In this document: piece after piece, positions 54,381-63,306 of the stretch
How positions within the stretch are numbered: position 1 is the stretch's first letter
Layout of the letters: each line of letters begins with the position of its first letter
Source: Dongia mobilis
GTDB lineage: Bacteria > Pseudomonadota > Alphaproteobacteria > Dongiales > Dongiaceae
DNA: 64,000 bases
Assembly (NCBI RefSeq): GCF_004363235.1
Contig: NZ_SNYW01000009.1
Location: 62,001 to 126,000, forward strand
Direction of reading: 5' to 3'
The notes under the pieces: generated by a model
Told to the model about the DNA's origin: nothing
What the model saw: the letters and a program-made list of their open reading frames with translations, nothing else
Database searches by the model: none
Translations under genes and position numbers: made by a program

Positions 54381-54946
54381 GGCAGTGTTTCCAGGGTAAG
54401 GATGACGGCATAGCGCGCCTTCTTGCCGCTGAGATTGCGGAAGGAGTTGCCCTCGCCCAGGCGCATGTGGAGGCAATCGCCGGACTTCAGCGAAAATGTT
54501 TCGCCGGCCATCTCGATTTCGATCTCGCCCTGTAGCATCCAGACATGCTGTTCGATGATGCGGTGCCGGCTCTTCTCGAAGCGTACCTCGGCACCGGCAG
54601 GGAAATCGATTTCGACAATGCGGACTGGCGATCCGGTGCCGGCGGGGGCCACCTCGCGACGCAGATAGCCGGTGGCGGGGTCCTGCCAGACCGGCTGGTC
54701 GGCAGCGCGTAGCAAAGGCGTAGCGTTGTCCCTGGCGAAGAGGCCCGACAGACTGAGGCCGAGCCCGGCGCAGAGATTGTCCAGGATGACCGCGCTGGCA
54801 TGCACCTCGCCGCGCTCGATGCGCGATATCATGGCGCGGCTGACACCACTCCGTAGCGATAGTTCGTCGAGAGAGAGGCCAAGGCTTCGCCGCCTTGCGC
54901 TGATGCGGGTGGCAATCAGCTGGGAGAGGGGATCGGGTGTTTCCAT
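54377..54946 (-). CDS. XRE family regulator with cupin domain
   Basis: A 189-residue protein with an N-terminal helix-turn-helix (about residues 8-65, LSLDELSLRSGVSRAMISRIERG) and a C-terminal cupin barrel (about 105-185, EQHVWMLQGEIEIE). This class usually senses a small molecule in the cupin and represses nearby genes. A palindrome just upstream of its start (54951) is a candidate own operator. It heads an operon with the GNAT gene. Confidence 0.92.
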   Translation of the reverse strand: METPDPLSQLIATRISARRRSLGLSLDELSLRSGVSRAMISRIERGEVHASAVILDNLCAGLGLSLSGLFARDNATPLLRAADQPVWQDPATGYLRREVAPAGTGSPVRIVEIDFPAGAEVRFEKSRHRIIEQHVWMLQGEIEIEMAGETFSLKSGDCLHMRLGEGNSFRNLSGKKARYAVILTLETLP

Positions 54947-54950
54947 TAAA

Positions 54951-54975
54951 AGAGAATATTATCTCTTAATAGAGA
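54951..54975. promoter_or_regulatory. Candidate XRE operator
   Basis: AGAGAATATTATCTCT (54951-54966) is a near-perfect palindrome in an AT-rich gap, followed by a third half-site TAATAGAGA (54967-54975). It begins 4 bases upstream of the XRE-cupin start codon. Confidence 0.5.
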
Positions 54976-54989
54976 AACCAAGCCTATTC

Positions 54990-55541
54990 CTATTGCAGTG
55001 CCGGGAGTTCCCAATGATACCCGATCACCGGGAAGTCGGCGCCGCCGACGCGCTCCAGCCGCGCAACCGGCAGCCTTCTGCCGCCGAGTCGCTGGTAGAA
55101 TCCGATTGCCGCCCGATTTTCAGCGAGGCACCAGACTTCGGCGCCGCTGGCGCCACCCAGTTGCAGAGCGGCAAACCCGTGCCGCAGCAAGCTTCGGCCG
55201 ATCCCCTGGTCGCGCCAATCTGTGGCGACATAGAGCATGAAGACCTCGCCGGCCGATTCCTCGTGGCCCTGGGTGTCGCGGCTCATGCCGAAATGGGCAA
55301 AGCCGACGATCTCGTCTTCGCTTGCCGCCACCAATGTGCCAGCGCGGCCGGCGAGGCTGGCAAGACGGCGATCCCAACTGGCGATTTGGGCTTGGGGTCG
55401 CAAGCGGATGAGATGCGCGTCCGGCAACAGCCCGGCATAGGCGTCGACCCAGCTTTCGACATGAACCCGGGCAATGCCGCCGGCATCGCTGGCGCGGGCG
55501 GTGCGGATCAGTGGCTGGGCGGACTCGGTCGCCGGCTGCAT
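54990..55541 (-). CDS. GNAT family N-acetyltransferase
   Basis: A 183-residue acetyltransferase. Acetyl-CoA motif A is visible in VFMLYVATDWRDQGIGRSLLRHGF and motif B in AAIGFYQRLGGRRLP. ATG 55541 is used; the open frame reaches 55604 through sequence without domain content. It ends about 40 bases before the XRE gene start, so it may not share its transcript. Acceptor unknown. Confidence 0.88.
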   Translation of the reverse strand: MQPATESAQPLIRTARASDAGGIARVHVESWVDAYAGLLPDAHLIRLRPQAQIASWDRRLASLAGRAGTLVAASEDEIVGFAHFGMSRDTQGHEESAGEVFMLYVATDWRDQGIGRSLLRHGFAALQLGGASGAEVWCLAENRAAIGFYQRLGGRRLPVARLERVGGADFPVIGYHWELPALQ

Positions 55542-55602
55542 GGCGACAGTATAGGGCCAAAGTTTCGCCGGAATGCAAAGCTTGCGCGTGCTGCGTTGCG
55601 GC

Positions 55603-55641
55603 AAGGAAAAGGGCCGACGTCATGGGGGATGACGCCGGCCC
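55603..55641 (-). terminator. Intrinsic terminator downstream of yqhA-like gene
   Basis: Read on the minus strand, GGGCCGGCGTCAT and ATGACGTCGGCCC form a 13-bp stem with one mismatch around CCCCC, followed by TTTTCCTT. It lies between the YqhA-like gene and the GNAT gene. The rest of this 269-base gap holds no gene. Confidence 0.7.
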
Positions 55642-55810
55642 GAGGGCTCAAATGGGGGTCGAGATGATCTGTGGAACTCCATGCCACCGCGTTTCGGTTC
55701 CGTGGCGGTGACAAGCAGACCTTAGCATCGCTTCCCTTTAATTTGGATGAATCCACCTGCACCATAGTGTGCAGAAGTATCGATTGATCCCTGGACTTGG
55801 GATTTGGCGT

Positions 55811-56317
55811 TCAGTTGCCCTTGGCAGCGGCCATCCTGTCAAGGAAGGCGAGCAGCATAGCCGATGCTACGAAGGTCAAGTGAATGATCACCAGCCACAT
55901 CAGGTTTTCGTTGCTGAGAGACTGGACATTCAGGAAGGCCTGCAACAGGTGGATGGAAGAAATTGCGACGATGGAGGCCGCCACCTTGACCTTGAGCGTT
56001 CCGGTGTCGAGCTTGCCGAGCCAGGAAATGCCATGGCGCTCGGCGTCGATATCGAGGCGCGAAATCATGTTCTCGTAGCCAGAGATAACGACCATCACGA
56101 CGAGGCTGGCGACCAGCACTGCGTCGACCAGCTTCAGCACCGACAGCAGCATGTCGTTCTTGCTCCAGACCCCGATGTTCTGGAACACGCTGACCAACTC
56201 GCCGGCAAAGCTGACGAAGTAGGCGACAAGGGCGAGACAAAGGCCGAGATAGAAGGGCAGCAGCAGCCAGCGCGACCAGAAGATCAGCCGTTCCATCAAC
56301 GCTTCGAAGCTTTGCAT
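55811..56317 (-). CDS. YqhA/UPF0114 family membrane protein
   Basis: A 168-residue protein with four hydrophobic helices and the family pattern LIFWSRWLLLPFYLGLCL at the start, LVASLVVMVVISGYENM in the middle and the SSIHLLQAFLN region. Function of UPF0114 is unknown. The ATG at 56317 overlaps the aminotransferase TGA (TGATG), so it is coupled to that gene; a GTG three bases upstream is possible. Confidence 0.88.
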   Translation of the reverse strand: MQSFEALMERLIFWSRWLLLPFYLGLCLALVAYFVSFAGELVSVFQNIGVWSKNDMLLSVLKLVDAVLVASLVVMVVISGYENMISRLDIDAERHGISWLGKLDTGTLKVKVAASIVAISSIHLLQAFLNVQSLSNENLMWLVIIHLTFVASAMLLAFLDRMAAAKGN

Positions 56318-57702
56318 CACAGGATCTCCGCAAGCACCTGATCCAGGCTGACCTTCAGGATGTCGACAATCTCGTCGATCTGCGGTCGGCTCGCTATGTA
56401 CGGGGGCGAGATGATGGCGATATCCCCGCTGTGACCGTCGACATTGCCGCCGACCGGATAGCAGATCAGGCCATTGAGGAAGCAGCGGTCGCGCAGGCGC
56501 TGATACATGGCAAGGCTGGCCGCGAAGGGTCTCTTGCTGCCGCGGTCCTCGACCAGTTCAATCGCCCAGAAAAATCCGCGGCCGCGGATGTCGCCGACAT
56601 GCGGATGCTCGCCCAGAGCCGCTCGCATCCGACTTTCCAAATAGCGCCCGTCCTCGCGGACCTTGTCGAGCAGCCGGTCGCGCAGAATGATCTTCTGCAC
56701 CGCAACGCCGGCGGCGCAGGCCAGGGTATGGCCGGTGAAAGTGTGTCCGGTCAGCAGTCCGCCGTATTTCTCGAACATCGGCGCCTTCAGGCGCTGGTGA
56801 TAGATGGCAACGCCCAGCGGTACATAGCCTGCAGCTAGTCCCTTGGCGGCCGACATGATATCGGGCTCTACGCCGTCATGTTCCAATGCCCGCCAGGTAC
56901 CGGTCCGCCCGGCCCCGCACATGACTTCGTCGGCGATCATCAGCACGCCATAGCGGTCGCAGATTTCCCGGATACGCTTGGCATAGCCCGGCGGTGCCGG
57001 CACGCAGCCACCGGCAGCGCCGACCACAGGTTCGAACACGAAGGCTGCGACCTTGTCCGCTCCAAGTTCCTCGATCTTGCGCTCCAGCTCCTGGGCGCAG
57101 TACTCGCCGACTGCGACCGGGTCGATCCGGCCGCCGCTCCCGGCCAGATAGCCGGCCGGTGGCCGGTAGGCATTGGCCGGAGACAGCAGGTGGCTCGGCA
57201 TCAGCGCCCCTTCGAATGCCTCGCGCCGGGCCTGGAACCCCGAGATCGATGTCGCGCCCATCGTGTTGCCATGCCAGGAACGCTCGCGCGAGATGAACAG
57301 GCGCCGGCTGCGCTGGCCGATCGAGGTCTGGTACTGCAATGCAATCTTGATGCAGGACTCGATCGCCTCGGACCCGCTCGAGACAAAGGTCATGTTGCGC
57401 AGGCCGCCGCCGCAGAAATTCGCCACCATCTCGGTCATCTCCTCCAGCGGATCGCTGGTGAAGGTATAGCGGTAGCCATGGGCGATGCGGTCGAGCTGGC
57501 GCTTGATCGCCTCGTTCACCTCGGGATGCGCATGGCCGAGCGAGTAGACCGCCGGGCCGGAAGAGCCGTCGATATAACGCTTGCCCTCGGTGTCGAAGAC
57601 ATAGCAGCCCTGGCCATAATCAACCTTGGGCAGTCGCATCGGCTGCCAATCGGTTCCCTGTTTGGCGGCAGAACCTTCGGCAATTGCTGGCCCGGTTGAC
57701 AT
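56317..57702 (-). CDS. Class III PLP-dependent aminotransferase
   Basis: A 461-residue fold-type I aminotransferase. The PLP lysine is K287 in SAAKGLAAGYVPLG, the PLP phosphate region is SSGSEAIESCIKIA, and the acidic residue contacting the pyridine nitrogen is in LMIADEVMCGAGRTG. The group includes omega-amino acid and 4-aminobutyrate aminotransferases; specificity is not assigned. It is divergent from the hydroxyacid dehydrogenase gene (133-base gap) and followed by a coupled YqhA gene. Confidence 0.92.
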   Translation of the reverse strand: MSTGPAIAEGSAAKQGTDWQPMRLPKVDYGQGCYVFDTEGKRYIDGSSGPAVYSLGHAHPEVNEAIKRQLDRIAHGYRYTFTSDPLEEMTEMVANFCGGGLRNMTFVSSGSEAIESCIKIALQYQTSIGQRSRRLFISRERSWHGNTMGATSISGFQARREAFEGALMPSHLLSPANAYRPPAGYLAGSGGRIDPVAVGEYCAQELERKIEELGADKVAAFVFEPVVGAAGGCVPAPPGYAKRIREICDRYGVLMIADEVMCGAGRTGTWRALEHDGVEPDIMSAAKGLAAGYVPLGVAIYHQRLKAPMFEKYGGLLTGHTFTGHTLACAAGVAVQKIILRDRLLDKVREDGRYLESRMRAALGEHPHVGDIRGRGFFWAIELVEDRGSKRPFAASLAMYQRLRDRCFLNGLICYPVGGNVDGHSGDIAIISPPYIASRPQIDEIVDILKVSLDQVLAEIL

Positions 57703-57835
57703 TGCTTGCTTCCTTTGGCTGCTATGACACGGCTGCGATCTGGGGCCAGCCGGTCCGGATATAGCAGATGGCCATGCCCGAGATGCGCCGGGCGTGTCAA
57801 GACGCGCGGAATTGCCGGCAGACTGGATCGAAGCG

Positions 57836-58768
57836 ATGGCGATACTCTATGCAGCAGAGGCGGATGAGGCGGCGCAGTGGCGCCAATCGCTGCTGTCACT
57901 TGACCCGGGTCTCGATATCCGGGATTGGCCCGATTGGGGCGCGGCAGACGACATCGACTTCGTGATCGTCGGCGGGCGGGCGCCAGGGGATTTGAGTATT
58001 TTTCCGCGATTGAAGGCGATTCAATCCACCTGGGCCGGCGTCAACCACCTGTTGCGGTCTTCGGGTCTGCCGCCGGATGTTCCGATCGCCCGAATGGTCG
58101 ATCGCGGCCTGACCGAAAGCATGTCCGAGTTCATCGTCTACCATGTCATGGATGAATTGCGCGGCGGGCCCGCCCTACGGGCGGCGCAACGGGAGCGGCG
58201 CTGGCTGGAGACAACGCCGCGCTTTCCGCGTGACTTGACGGTCGGGATCCTGGGACTGGGGACGCTGGGCGGCGATGCTGCCGCCAAGCTGGCGACAATC
58301 GGTTTTCACGTGCGCGGATGGAGCCGCACGCAGAAGGACGTGCCGGACGGGGTCGATTTGTTTGTCGGGGCGGCGGCATTGCCCAATTTCTGCGCCGACC
58401 TTGATGTCGTGGTTTGCCTGCTGCCTTTGACAGCCGAGACCGAGAATATCCTTTGTGCCGATCTGTTCCGGCATTGCAGGATGGGCGCCCTGCTGGTCAA
58501 TGCGGCGCGGGGAGCCCATCTGAATGAAGCCGACCTGCTGGCCGCGCTCGCCGATGGCCGGATCGGCCGCGCCGTGCTCGATGTCTTTCGTACCGAACCC
58601 TTGCCGGACGAGCACCCCTTCTGGCGTCACCCGGCGATAACCATCTCGCCCCACGTCGCCGCCATCACCCGGGCCGGTACCGGCGCCGAGGATATCTTGG
58701 CCAACTTCCGCCGCGCCATGGCCGGCGAGAAGTTGCGCAACGAGGTCGACCGCGACAAAGGATATTGA
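57836..58768 (+). CDS. D-isomer-specific 2-hydroxyacid dehydrogenase (glyoxylate/hydroxypyruvate reductase type)
   Basis: A 310-residue NAD(P)H-dependent reductase. The cofactor motif is GILGLGTLGGDAAAKL, followed by RGWSRTQKDVPDG, NAARGAHLNEADL (active-site arginine region), VFRTEPLPDEHPFW and HVAAITR with the catalytic histidine. The short substrate domain resembles the GhrA type. ATG 57836 is chosen; an in-frame ATG at 57794 is possible. Divergent from the aminotransferase, so the two may act in linked amino/keto-acid turnover (inference). Confidence 0.9.
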   Translation: MAILYAAEADEAAQWRQSLLSLDPGLDIRDWPDWGAADDIDFVIVGGRAPGDLSIFPRLKAIQSTWAGVNHLLRSSGLPPDVPIARMVDRGLTESMSEFIVYHVMDELRGGPALRAAQRERRWLETTPRFPRDLTVGILGLGTLGGDAAAKLATIGFHVRGWSRTQKDVPDGVDLFVGAAALPNFCADLDVVVCLLPLTAETENILCADLFRHCRMGALLVNAARGAHLNEADLLAALADGRIGRAVLDVFRTEPLPDEHPFWRHPAITISPHVAAITRAGTGAEDILANFRRAMAGEKLRNEVDRDKGY

Positions 58769-58783
58769 TCCCATTTCAGCGGC

Positions 58784-58798
58784 TTAACCGCTGGTTAA
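58784..58798 (+). promoter_or_regulatory. Perfect CtrA-type binding site
   Basis: TTAA (58784-58787), seven bases, TTAA (58795-58798) matches the CtrA consensus TTAA-N7-TTAA exactly. It lies 16 bases after the hydroxyacid dehydrogenase stop and 66 bases upstream of ATG 58865. I found no second exact copy in the window. Confidence 0.6.
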
Positions 58799-58864
58799 CG
58801 GGGTTGCGCCATGCTGCCCCGATCGCGCCCGTACCCCGGGCGCCTGTGGCATGGACTTGCGCCG

Positions 58865-59365
58865 ATGGCCATTCGCCGTCATCACCTGATCGAAGAAGCC
58901 AAGGCCGAACTCGATCTCGCCTATGAGGAAGTGAAACGGGCCGAACAGGCCGTGATGGCGCTTGAATTCGAATACAACGAACGGCTCGGGCGGGAAGGTG
59001 GCGACGGTGCCGCCCTGATCGCCGAGAAGGAAGCCAAGCAGGAGGCGTTCCATCTGGAAGCCCTGTACGACCTGCAGAACGAATCAGCGCAGCGCTTTGC
59101 CATGGTAAGCGCCGCCTTTGCCATCGTCAGTTCGGTGCCCGACGAGGACATGTCACTCGACCTCATCAAGCGCATCCTGTTCCGACGGGATTTCCTGCGC
59201 CGGAACAAGATCGCCGTCGATCGCAACATTCGGGCCTTCCACCGGGGCCTCCGCGAGTACATGCGCAAGGAAAGCAACGCCGAGGCCGATCAGGCCGTGC
59301 GTCAGGCCTGGGGCGAGATCGAGCGCATGACTACCGCCCAAGCCAAGGAAGCCCAGGCCGCCTGA
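58865..59365 (+). CDS. Coiled-coil protein of unknown function
   Basis: A 166-residue, almost entirely helical protein. Residues 5-60 are charged with heptad-like spacing (LIEEAKAELDLAYEEVKRAEQAVMALE seen in pieces), and a second helical part from about 85 has RRDFLRRNKIAVDRNIRAFHRG. No family recognised. ATG 58811 is an alternative start, but it would stand only 12 bases after the CtrA-type box, so 58865 is preferred. CtrA control would suggest a cell-cycle, polar or flagellar role (inference). Confidence 0.75.
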   Translation: MAIRRHHLIEEAKAELDLAYEEVKRAEQAVMALEFEYNERLGREGGDGAALIAEKEAKQEAFHLEALYDLQNESAQRFAMVSAAFAIVSSVPDEDMSLDLIKRILFRRDFLRRNKIAVDRNIRAFHRGLREYMRKESNAEADQAVRQAWGEIERMTTAQAKEAQAA

Positions 59366-59426
59366 CCTCGGAGGCAGCATCCCGGTAAGGTATGGCGTTG
59401 TCCGCCCCGATTTTGACGCCTGTCAA

Positions 59427-59441
59427 TGCGAGTAAGTTGCA
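59427..59441. promoter_or_regulatory. Weak inverted repeat, possible Fur-type box
   Basis: TGCGAG-TAA-GTTGCA has TGC/GCA ends and related half-sites, recalling alphaproteobacterial Fur boxes. It lies 101 bases upstream of the first imelysin gene, whose family is usually iron-regulated. The match is imperfect. The rest of the 177-base gap shows no gene. Confidence 0.25.
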
Positions 59442-59542
59442 ATCGCGAAAACTCTAGGTTAGGACTGTCGGGTGGGTAATCGATCTTGGTTCCGGCCAAG
59501 CGAATGCCGTCCGACAATTCCCGGTTATGAGGCGCGATACAC

Positions 59543-60805
59543 ATGCGACAGATGATTCTGGCAGGGGCTGCCGCCGCCGCCCTGGTCACGGCGAACGGCC
59601 CGGCAATGGCTGCCACGGAAGCCGAAATCCTGCAGAACTATGCAGATATCGCCGAGGCGATGTATGGCGATGCCATTACCCAGGCCGCAGCACTCCGTGC
59701 TGCGGTTGCCCAATTGGTGGCCCAGCCGACAGACGCAAATCTCGAGGCGGCCAGGACCGCGTGGCGCGCCGCTAGGCCCCACTACCAGCAGACCGAGGTC
59801 TATCGCTTCGGCAATCCCGAAGTCGATGAACTTGAAGGCCTGGTCAATGCCTGGCCCCTCGACGAAGGGCTGATCGACTATGTCGACGCTTCCTATGGGG
59901 AGGGTTCCGACAGCAATCCCTATTACACGCTGAACGTGATCGCCAATCACGAACTACAGATTGGTGCCGAAAAGGTCGACGCCGCCGATATCACCAAGGA
60001 ACTGCTGCAATCATTGCAGGAAGTGGGCGACAACGAGGCGAATGTCGCCATCGGCTATCACGCTATCGAGTTCCTGCTTTGGGGCCAGGATCTCAACGGT
60101 ACCGGTCCGGGTGCCGGAAAGCGCCCGGCCAGCGATTTTGACCCGGCTGCCTGCACCAACGGCAATTGCGACCGCCGCGCCGCCTATCTGGTGGCGGCGA
60201 CCGACCTGTTGGTCGACGATCTGCAGCAATTGCAGGATGTCTGGAAGGCGGACGGAACTGCCCGGAAGCGACTCCAGGCTGACGCGCGGGCCGGCATCGG
60301 TGCCATCCTGACGGGTATCGGCAGTCTCTCCTATGGCGAACTCGCCGGCGAGCGCACCAAGCTCGGCCTGATGCTGCATGATCCGGAGGAGGAGCATGAC
60401 TGCTTCAGCGACAACACCCACAATTCGCACTACTACGACCAGGCCGGCATGGTCGCTGTCTACAACGGCAGCTATCGAAAGCTGGATGGCGGCACCGTCT
60501 CGGGTGCCAGCGTCAAGGAGTTGATCGCCGCGAAGGACATTGCGGTCGATGCACGCATCACGGCGGCCATGGAAGCGACCACCGGCGCCATGACCGTGCT
60601 GAAGGAGACGGCCGATGGCGGCGAGATGGCCTATGACCAGATGCTGGGCGAAGGCAATGCCAAGGGCAATGCCATCCTGGAAGAGGTGGTGGCAACCCTG
60701 GTTGCCCAGGCGCGCGCTGTCGAGGCCGGTGTCGCCGCCCTCGACCTCACGATTGCGGTGGAGGGCTCCGACAGCCTCGACAATCCGTCTGCCGTCGGTC
60801 AGTAA
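59543..60805 (+). CDS. Imelysin family iron-related periplasmic protein
   Basis: A 420-residue exported protein. The signal peptide ends at AMA before ATEAEILQNY. The imelysin (peptidase M75-like) fold has the family motif G171-x-H173-x-x-E176 in GYHAIEFLLWGQD and YYDQAGMVAVYNGSY later. Members include IrpA, EfeO and ICMP and are tied to iron uptake rather than proven proteolysis. It heads a four-gene unit: this gene, di-haem oxidoreductase, second imelysin, DUF1513, as in the P. aeruginosa icmP region (recalled, not checked). Confidence 0.93.
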   Translation: MRQMILAGAAAAALVTANGPAMAATEAEILQNYADIAEAMYGDAITQAAALRAAVAQLVAQPTDANLEAARTAWRAARPHYQQTEVYRFGNPEVDELEGLVNAWPLDEGLIDYVDASYGEGSDSNPYYTLNVIANHELQIGAEKVDAADITKELLQSLQEVGDNEANVAIGYHAIEFLLWGQDLNGTGPGAGKRPASDFDPAACTNGNCDRRAAYLVAATDLLVDDLQQLQDVWKADGTARKRLQADARAGIGAILTGIGSLSYGELAGERTKLGLMLHDPEEEHDCFSDNTHNSHYYDQAGMVAVYNGSYRKLDGGTVSGASVKELIAAKDIAVDARITAAMEATTGAMTVLKETADGGEMAYDQMLGEGNAKGNAILEEVVATLVAQARAVEAGVAALDLTIAVEGSDSLDNPSAVGQ

Positions 60806-60826
60806 TGACCGATCTGGTCATGATCT

Positions 60827-60856
60827 AGCCGGGCGGGCGGGCTGGCCCGCCCGGCT
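60827..60856 (+). repeat. Strong hairpin within the imelysin operon
   Basis: AGCCGGGCGGGC (60827-60838) pairs with GCCCGCCCGGCT (60845-60856). No T run follows, so it is more likely an mRNA stability or attenuation element than a full terminator, letting the exported first product be made in excess. Confidence 0.6.
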
Positions 60857-60879
60857 AACGGCGCCCAAGAGGCCATAAC

Positions 60880-62238
60880 TTGCGCTACGGATGGATTGCC
60901 ATCGCGCTTCTTGTCGCGCCGATCGCGCCGCCCGCGATGGGCCAATCGTCGCCATCGGCGAGCCATGATGCCCATGTCAAGGCGACCGTCATGCGTGACC
61001 CGGTGCTGCCGGCAGATGGCCGCGGCCGCATGGAATACACGCTCGGTCAATCGATCTTCGAGCGCATCTGGGTGTCGGCTCCATCCTCGACCGAGGCGGC
61101 TGACGGACTTGGCCCACTGTTCAACGCCCGCTCCTGCGTTGCCTGCCATCCTGGCGGCGCGCGGCCCAAGGCACTGATCGATGTGCAGGGTGTCGTGCCC
61201 TCGCTGCTGCTGCGCCTTGGCCGCGCCGACGGCAGTCCAGATCCGGTCTATGGCGTGCAATTCCAGACAGCGAGCGTTGCGAATGTTCCCGCCGAAGGTC
61301 GCCTGGACCTGGTGATGGAAGAGAGCACGGTGGCGCTGTCGGACGGCGAGGTGGTGCAGCTTAGGCGCCCGATCGCTGTGGTCTCGGCACTTGGCTATGG
61401 TGCAATGGCGCCCGACACCGTATTCGGCCTGCGCATCGGTCCAGCCATTCACGGCATCGGACCGATCGACGCCATTCCGACGGGCGAAATCCTGTCCCGC
61501 GCTGACCCGGACGACCAGGACGGCGACGGCATTTCAGGGCGTCCGTCCTTGCTTGATGAAGGGCAGAGCATATTGGGGCGGTTCGGCTGGAAGGCAGTTC
61601 AGCCTGACATGAAGAGCCAGAACGCCCATGCCTTCATGGCCGATCTTGGCCTGTCGAGCGAACTTTTCCCTGATCCCTATGGCGAATGCAGCGCCACGCA
61701 GACGGCCTGCCGCTCTGCGCCCAGTGGCGCCTCGCCGCAATATGGCGATCTCGAGGTCTCACCCTTGCTGATGGAAGTGCTGGACCGATTTGTTGCCGAG
61801 GCGGTGCTGCCGCCCGTCAATCCGACTGACGACGCGGATCCGGCAAGCATCGCCCGCGGCAAGGCGATTTTCGGCAAAGCAGGTTGTACGGCCTGCCATC
61901 GCGAGAGCTATGAGGTGGCCTGGCCGGCGGGTTCGACCGCATTGCGCCGCATATCGCCTTATAGCGATCTGCTGCTGCATGACATGGGGCCGGGGCTGGC
62001 CGAGTTCCTCGCCGAGGGCGCCGCCGATGCAGCCGAGTGGCGCACGGCACCGCTTTGGGGTCTGCGCTGGGCGCTTGACGAGAATGGCGAAGGGGCCCTG
62101 CTGCATGACGGCCGTGCACGCAACCTTCTGGAGGCGATCCTCTGGCATGGTGGCGAGGCGCAGGCGGCACGCGACCGCGTGGTCGACCTGTCAGCCGAAG
62201 AACGTGTGGCACTGATATCCTTTCTTTCCAGTCTGTGA
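60880..62238 (+). CDS. Di-haem oxidoreductase (DUF1111/thiol oxidoreductase family)
   Basis: A 452-residue periplasmic c-type cytochrome. A short signal peptide (IAIALLVAPIAPPAMG) precedes the first haem site C86-x-x-C89-H90; a second is C336-x-x-C339-H340. The architecture matches the di-haem oxidoreductase family with putative peroxidase-like fold. The start is TTG 60880 with AAGAGG upstream. Encoded between two imelysins, it probably handles iron redox or an oxidation step in iron acquisition; substrate not known. Confidence 0.9.
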   Translation: MRYGWIAIALLVAPIAPPAMGQSSPSASHDAHVKATVMRDPVLPADGRGRMEYTLGQSIFERIWVSAPSSTEAADGLGPLFNARSCVACHPGGARPKALIDVQGVVPSLLLRLGRADGSPDPVYGVQFQTASVANVPAEGRLDLVMEESTVALSDGEVVQLRRPIAVVSALGYGAMAPDTVFGLRIGPAIHGIGPIDAIPTGEILSRADPDDQDGDGISGRPSLLDEGQSILGRFGWKAVQPDMKSQNAHAFMADLGLSSELFPDPYGECSATQTACRSAPSGASPQYGDLEVSPLLMEVLDRFVAEAVLPPVNPTDDADPASIARGKAIFGKAGCTACHRESYEVAWPAGSTALRRISPYSDLLLHDMGPGLAEFLAEGAADAAEWRTAPLWGLRWALDENGEGALLHDGRARNLLEAILWHGGEAQAARDRVVDLSAEERVALISFLSSL

Positions 62239-62247
62239 TGGCAAGCG

Positions 62248-63306
62248 ATGACCGACAATCAATTCGACAAGATTTCGCGGCGCCAGACTTTGGCCACCAT
62301 GCTGGCTATCGGTATGGTCGGGCGCATGGCGCATCCGGCCGCGGCCGCTGATTTCGGAGCTTTCAATACCGGCTATGCGAAGGCCATCGTGGTGCCGGCG
62401 CTCGCAAGCTTGCAGGCTGCCGCAGATCAATTCCACGACTTGGCGCAGCGCGCGGGCGGGAACCCGGATGCACCCGATATCGAGGCGCTGAGGGCCGGCT
62501 TCAACGATCTCGCCGATGCCTGGGCGGCGGCGCAGTTGTTTCGCTTCGGGCCGCTGGCCGATGCCCAGCGAGCCGAACGCTTTTCCTATTGGCCGGAGCG
62601 CCGCAATATCATCGACAAGCAATTGTCGTCGCTCCTGGCGGGCGGCGAGGCCAAGACGATGTCGCCGCAGCGCCTGGGCGAAGCCAGTGTGGCCGTACAG
62701 GGCCTTCCGGCGCTGGAGCGTCTGCTCTACACCGACAATCTGCGCCATGAGGCTTGGCTTTCAGTTGCGATTGCCGCGAATCTGCAGTCGATCGCCACGG
62801 AAGCGGCTGCGGCCTGGCGAGAAGCGGCGGTCAACCCGGCGCCCTTTGCCGCAAGCCCCGTCGAGGCGACGACGCAGTTCTATACCAACCTGCTTACCCT
62901 CCTCCAGATTGTCGCGGAGCAGAAGATCGGGGTCCCGTTGGGAAGCGAGCTGGCAGCGGCAAAACCGAAGGCAGCCGAGCAATGGCGCTCCGGCCGCTCG
63001 CTGCGCAACATCCGCCTCAACCTCGCCGCGGCGCAGGCAGCTTTCCTGGATGAAGGCGGCTTCGCGGCGCTGGTCGCATCGGACGAGCTCAACGGTGCGG
63101 TGGCAGCAGCCTTTGCCGAGGCAATCGCGGCAGCCGATCGTGCCGGCGAGGATCTGGTGGCTGATGTTTCCGACCCGGCACGGCGATCGCTTGTAACAGA
63201 ACTTCTGGTCAGGGTGAATCATCTGCGCGACATGTTGCGCCAGGACGTTCCGCCGGTCATCGGCATCACCCTGGGCTTCAATGAACTGGACGGCGATGGC
63301 TCCTGA
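62248..63306 (+). CDS. Imelysin family protein, second copy
   Basis: A 352-residue exported protein with a possible twin-arginine-like start (SRRQTLATMLAIG) and cleavage near HPAAA. The imelysin fold continues, but the GxHxxE motif of the first copy is replaced by GLPALE in VQGLPALERLLY, so the histidine is missing; other paralogues of the family do this too. Start ATG lies 9 bases after the di-haem gene stop. It may be a binding rather than metal-catalytic partner of the first imelysin. Confidence 0.9.
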   Translation: MTDNQFDKISRRQTLATMLAIGMVGRMAHPAAAADFGAFNTGYAKAIVVPALASLQAAADQFHDLAQRAGGNPDAPDIEALRAGFNDLADAWAAAQLFRFGPLADAQRAERFSYWPERRNIIDKQLSSLLAGGEAKTMSPQRLGEASVAVQGLPALERLLYTDNLRHEAWLSVAIAANLQSIATEAAAAWREAAVNPAPFAASPVEATTQFYTNLLTLLQIVAEQKIGVPLGSELAAAKPKAAEQWRSGRSLRNIRLNLAAAQAAFLDEGGFAALVASDELNGAVAAAFAEAIAAADRAGEDLVADVSDPARRSLVTELLVRVNHLRDMLRQDVPPVIGITLGFNELDGDGS

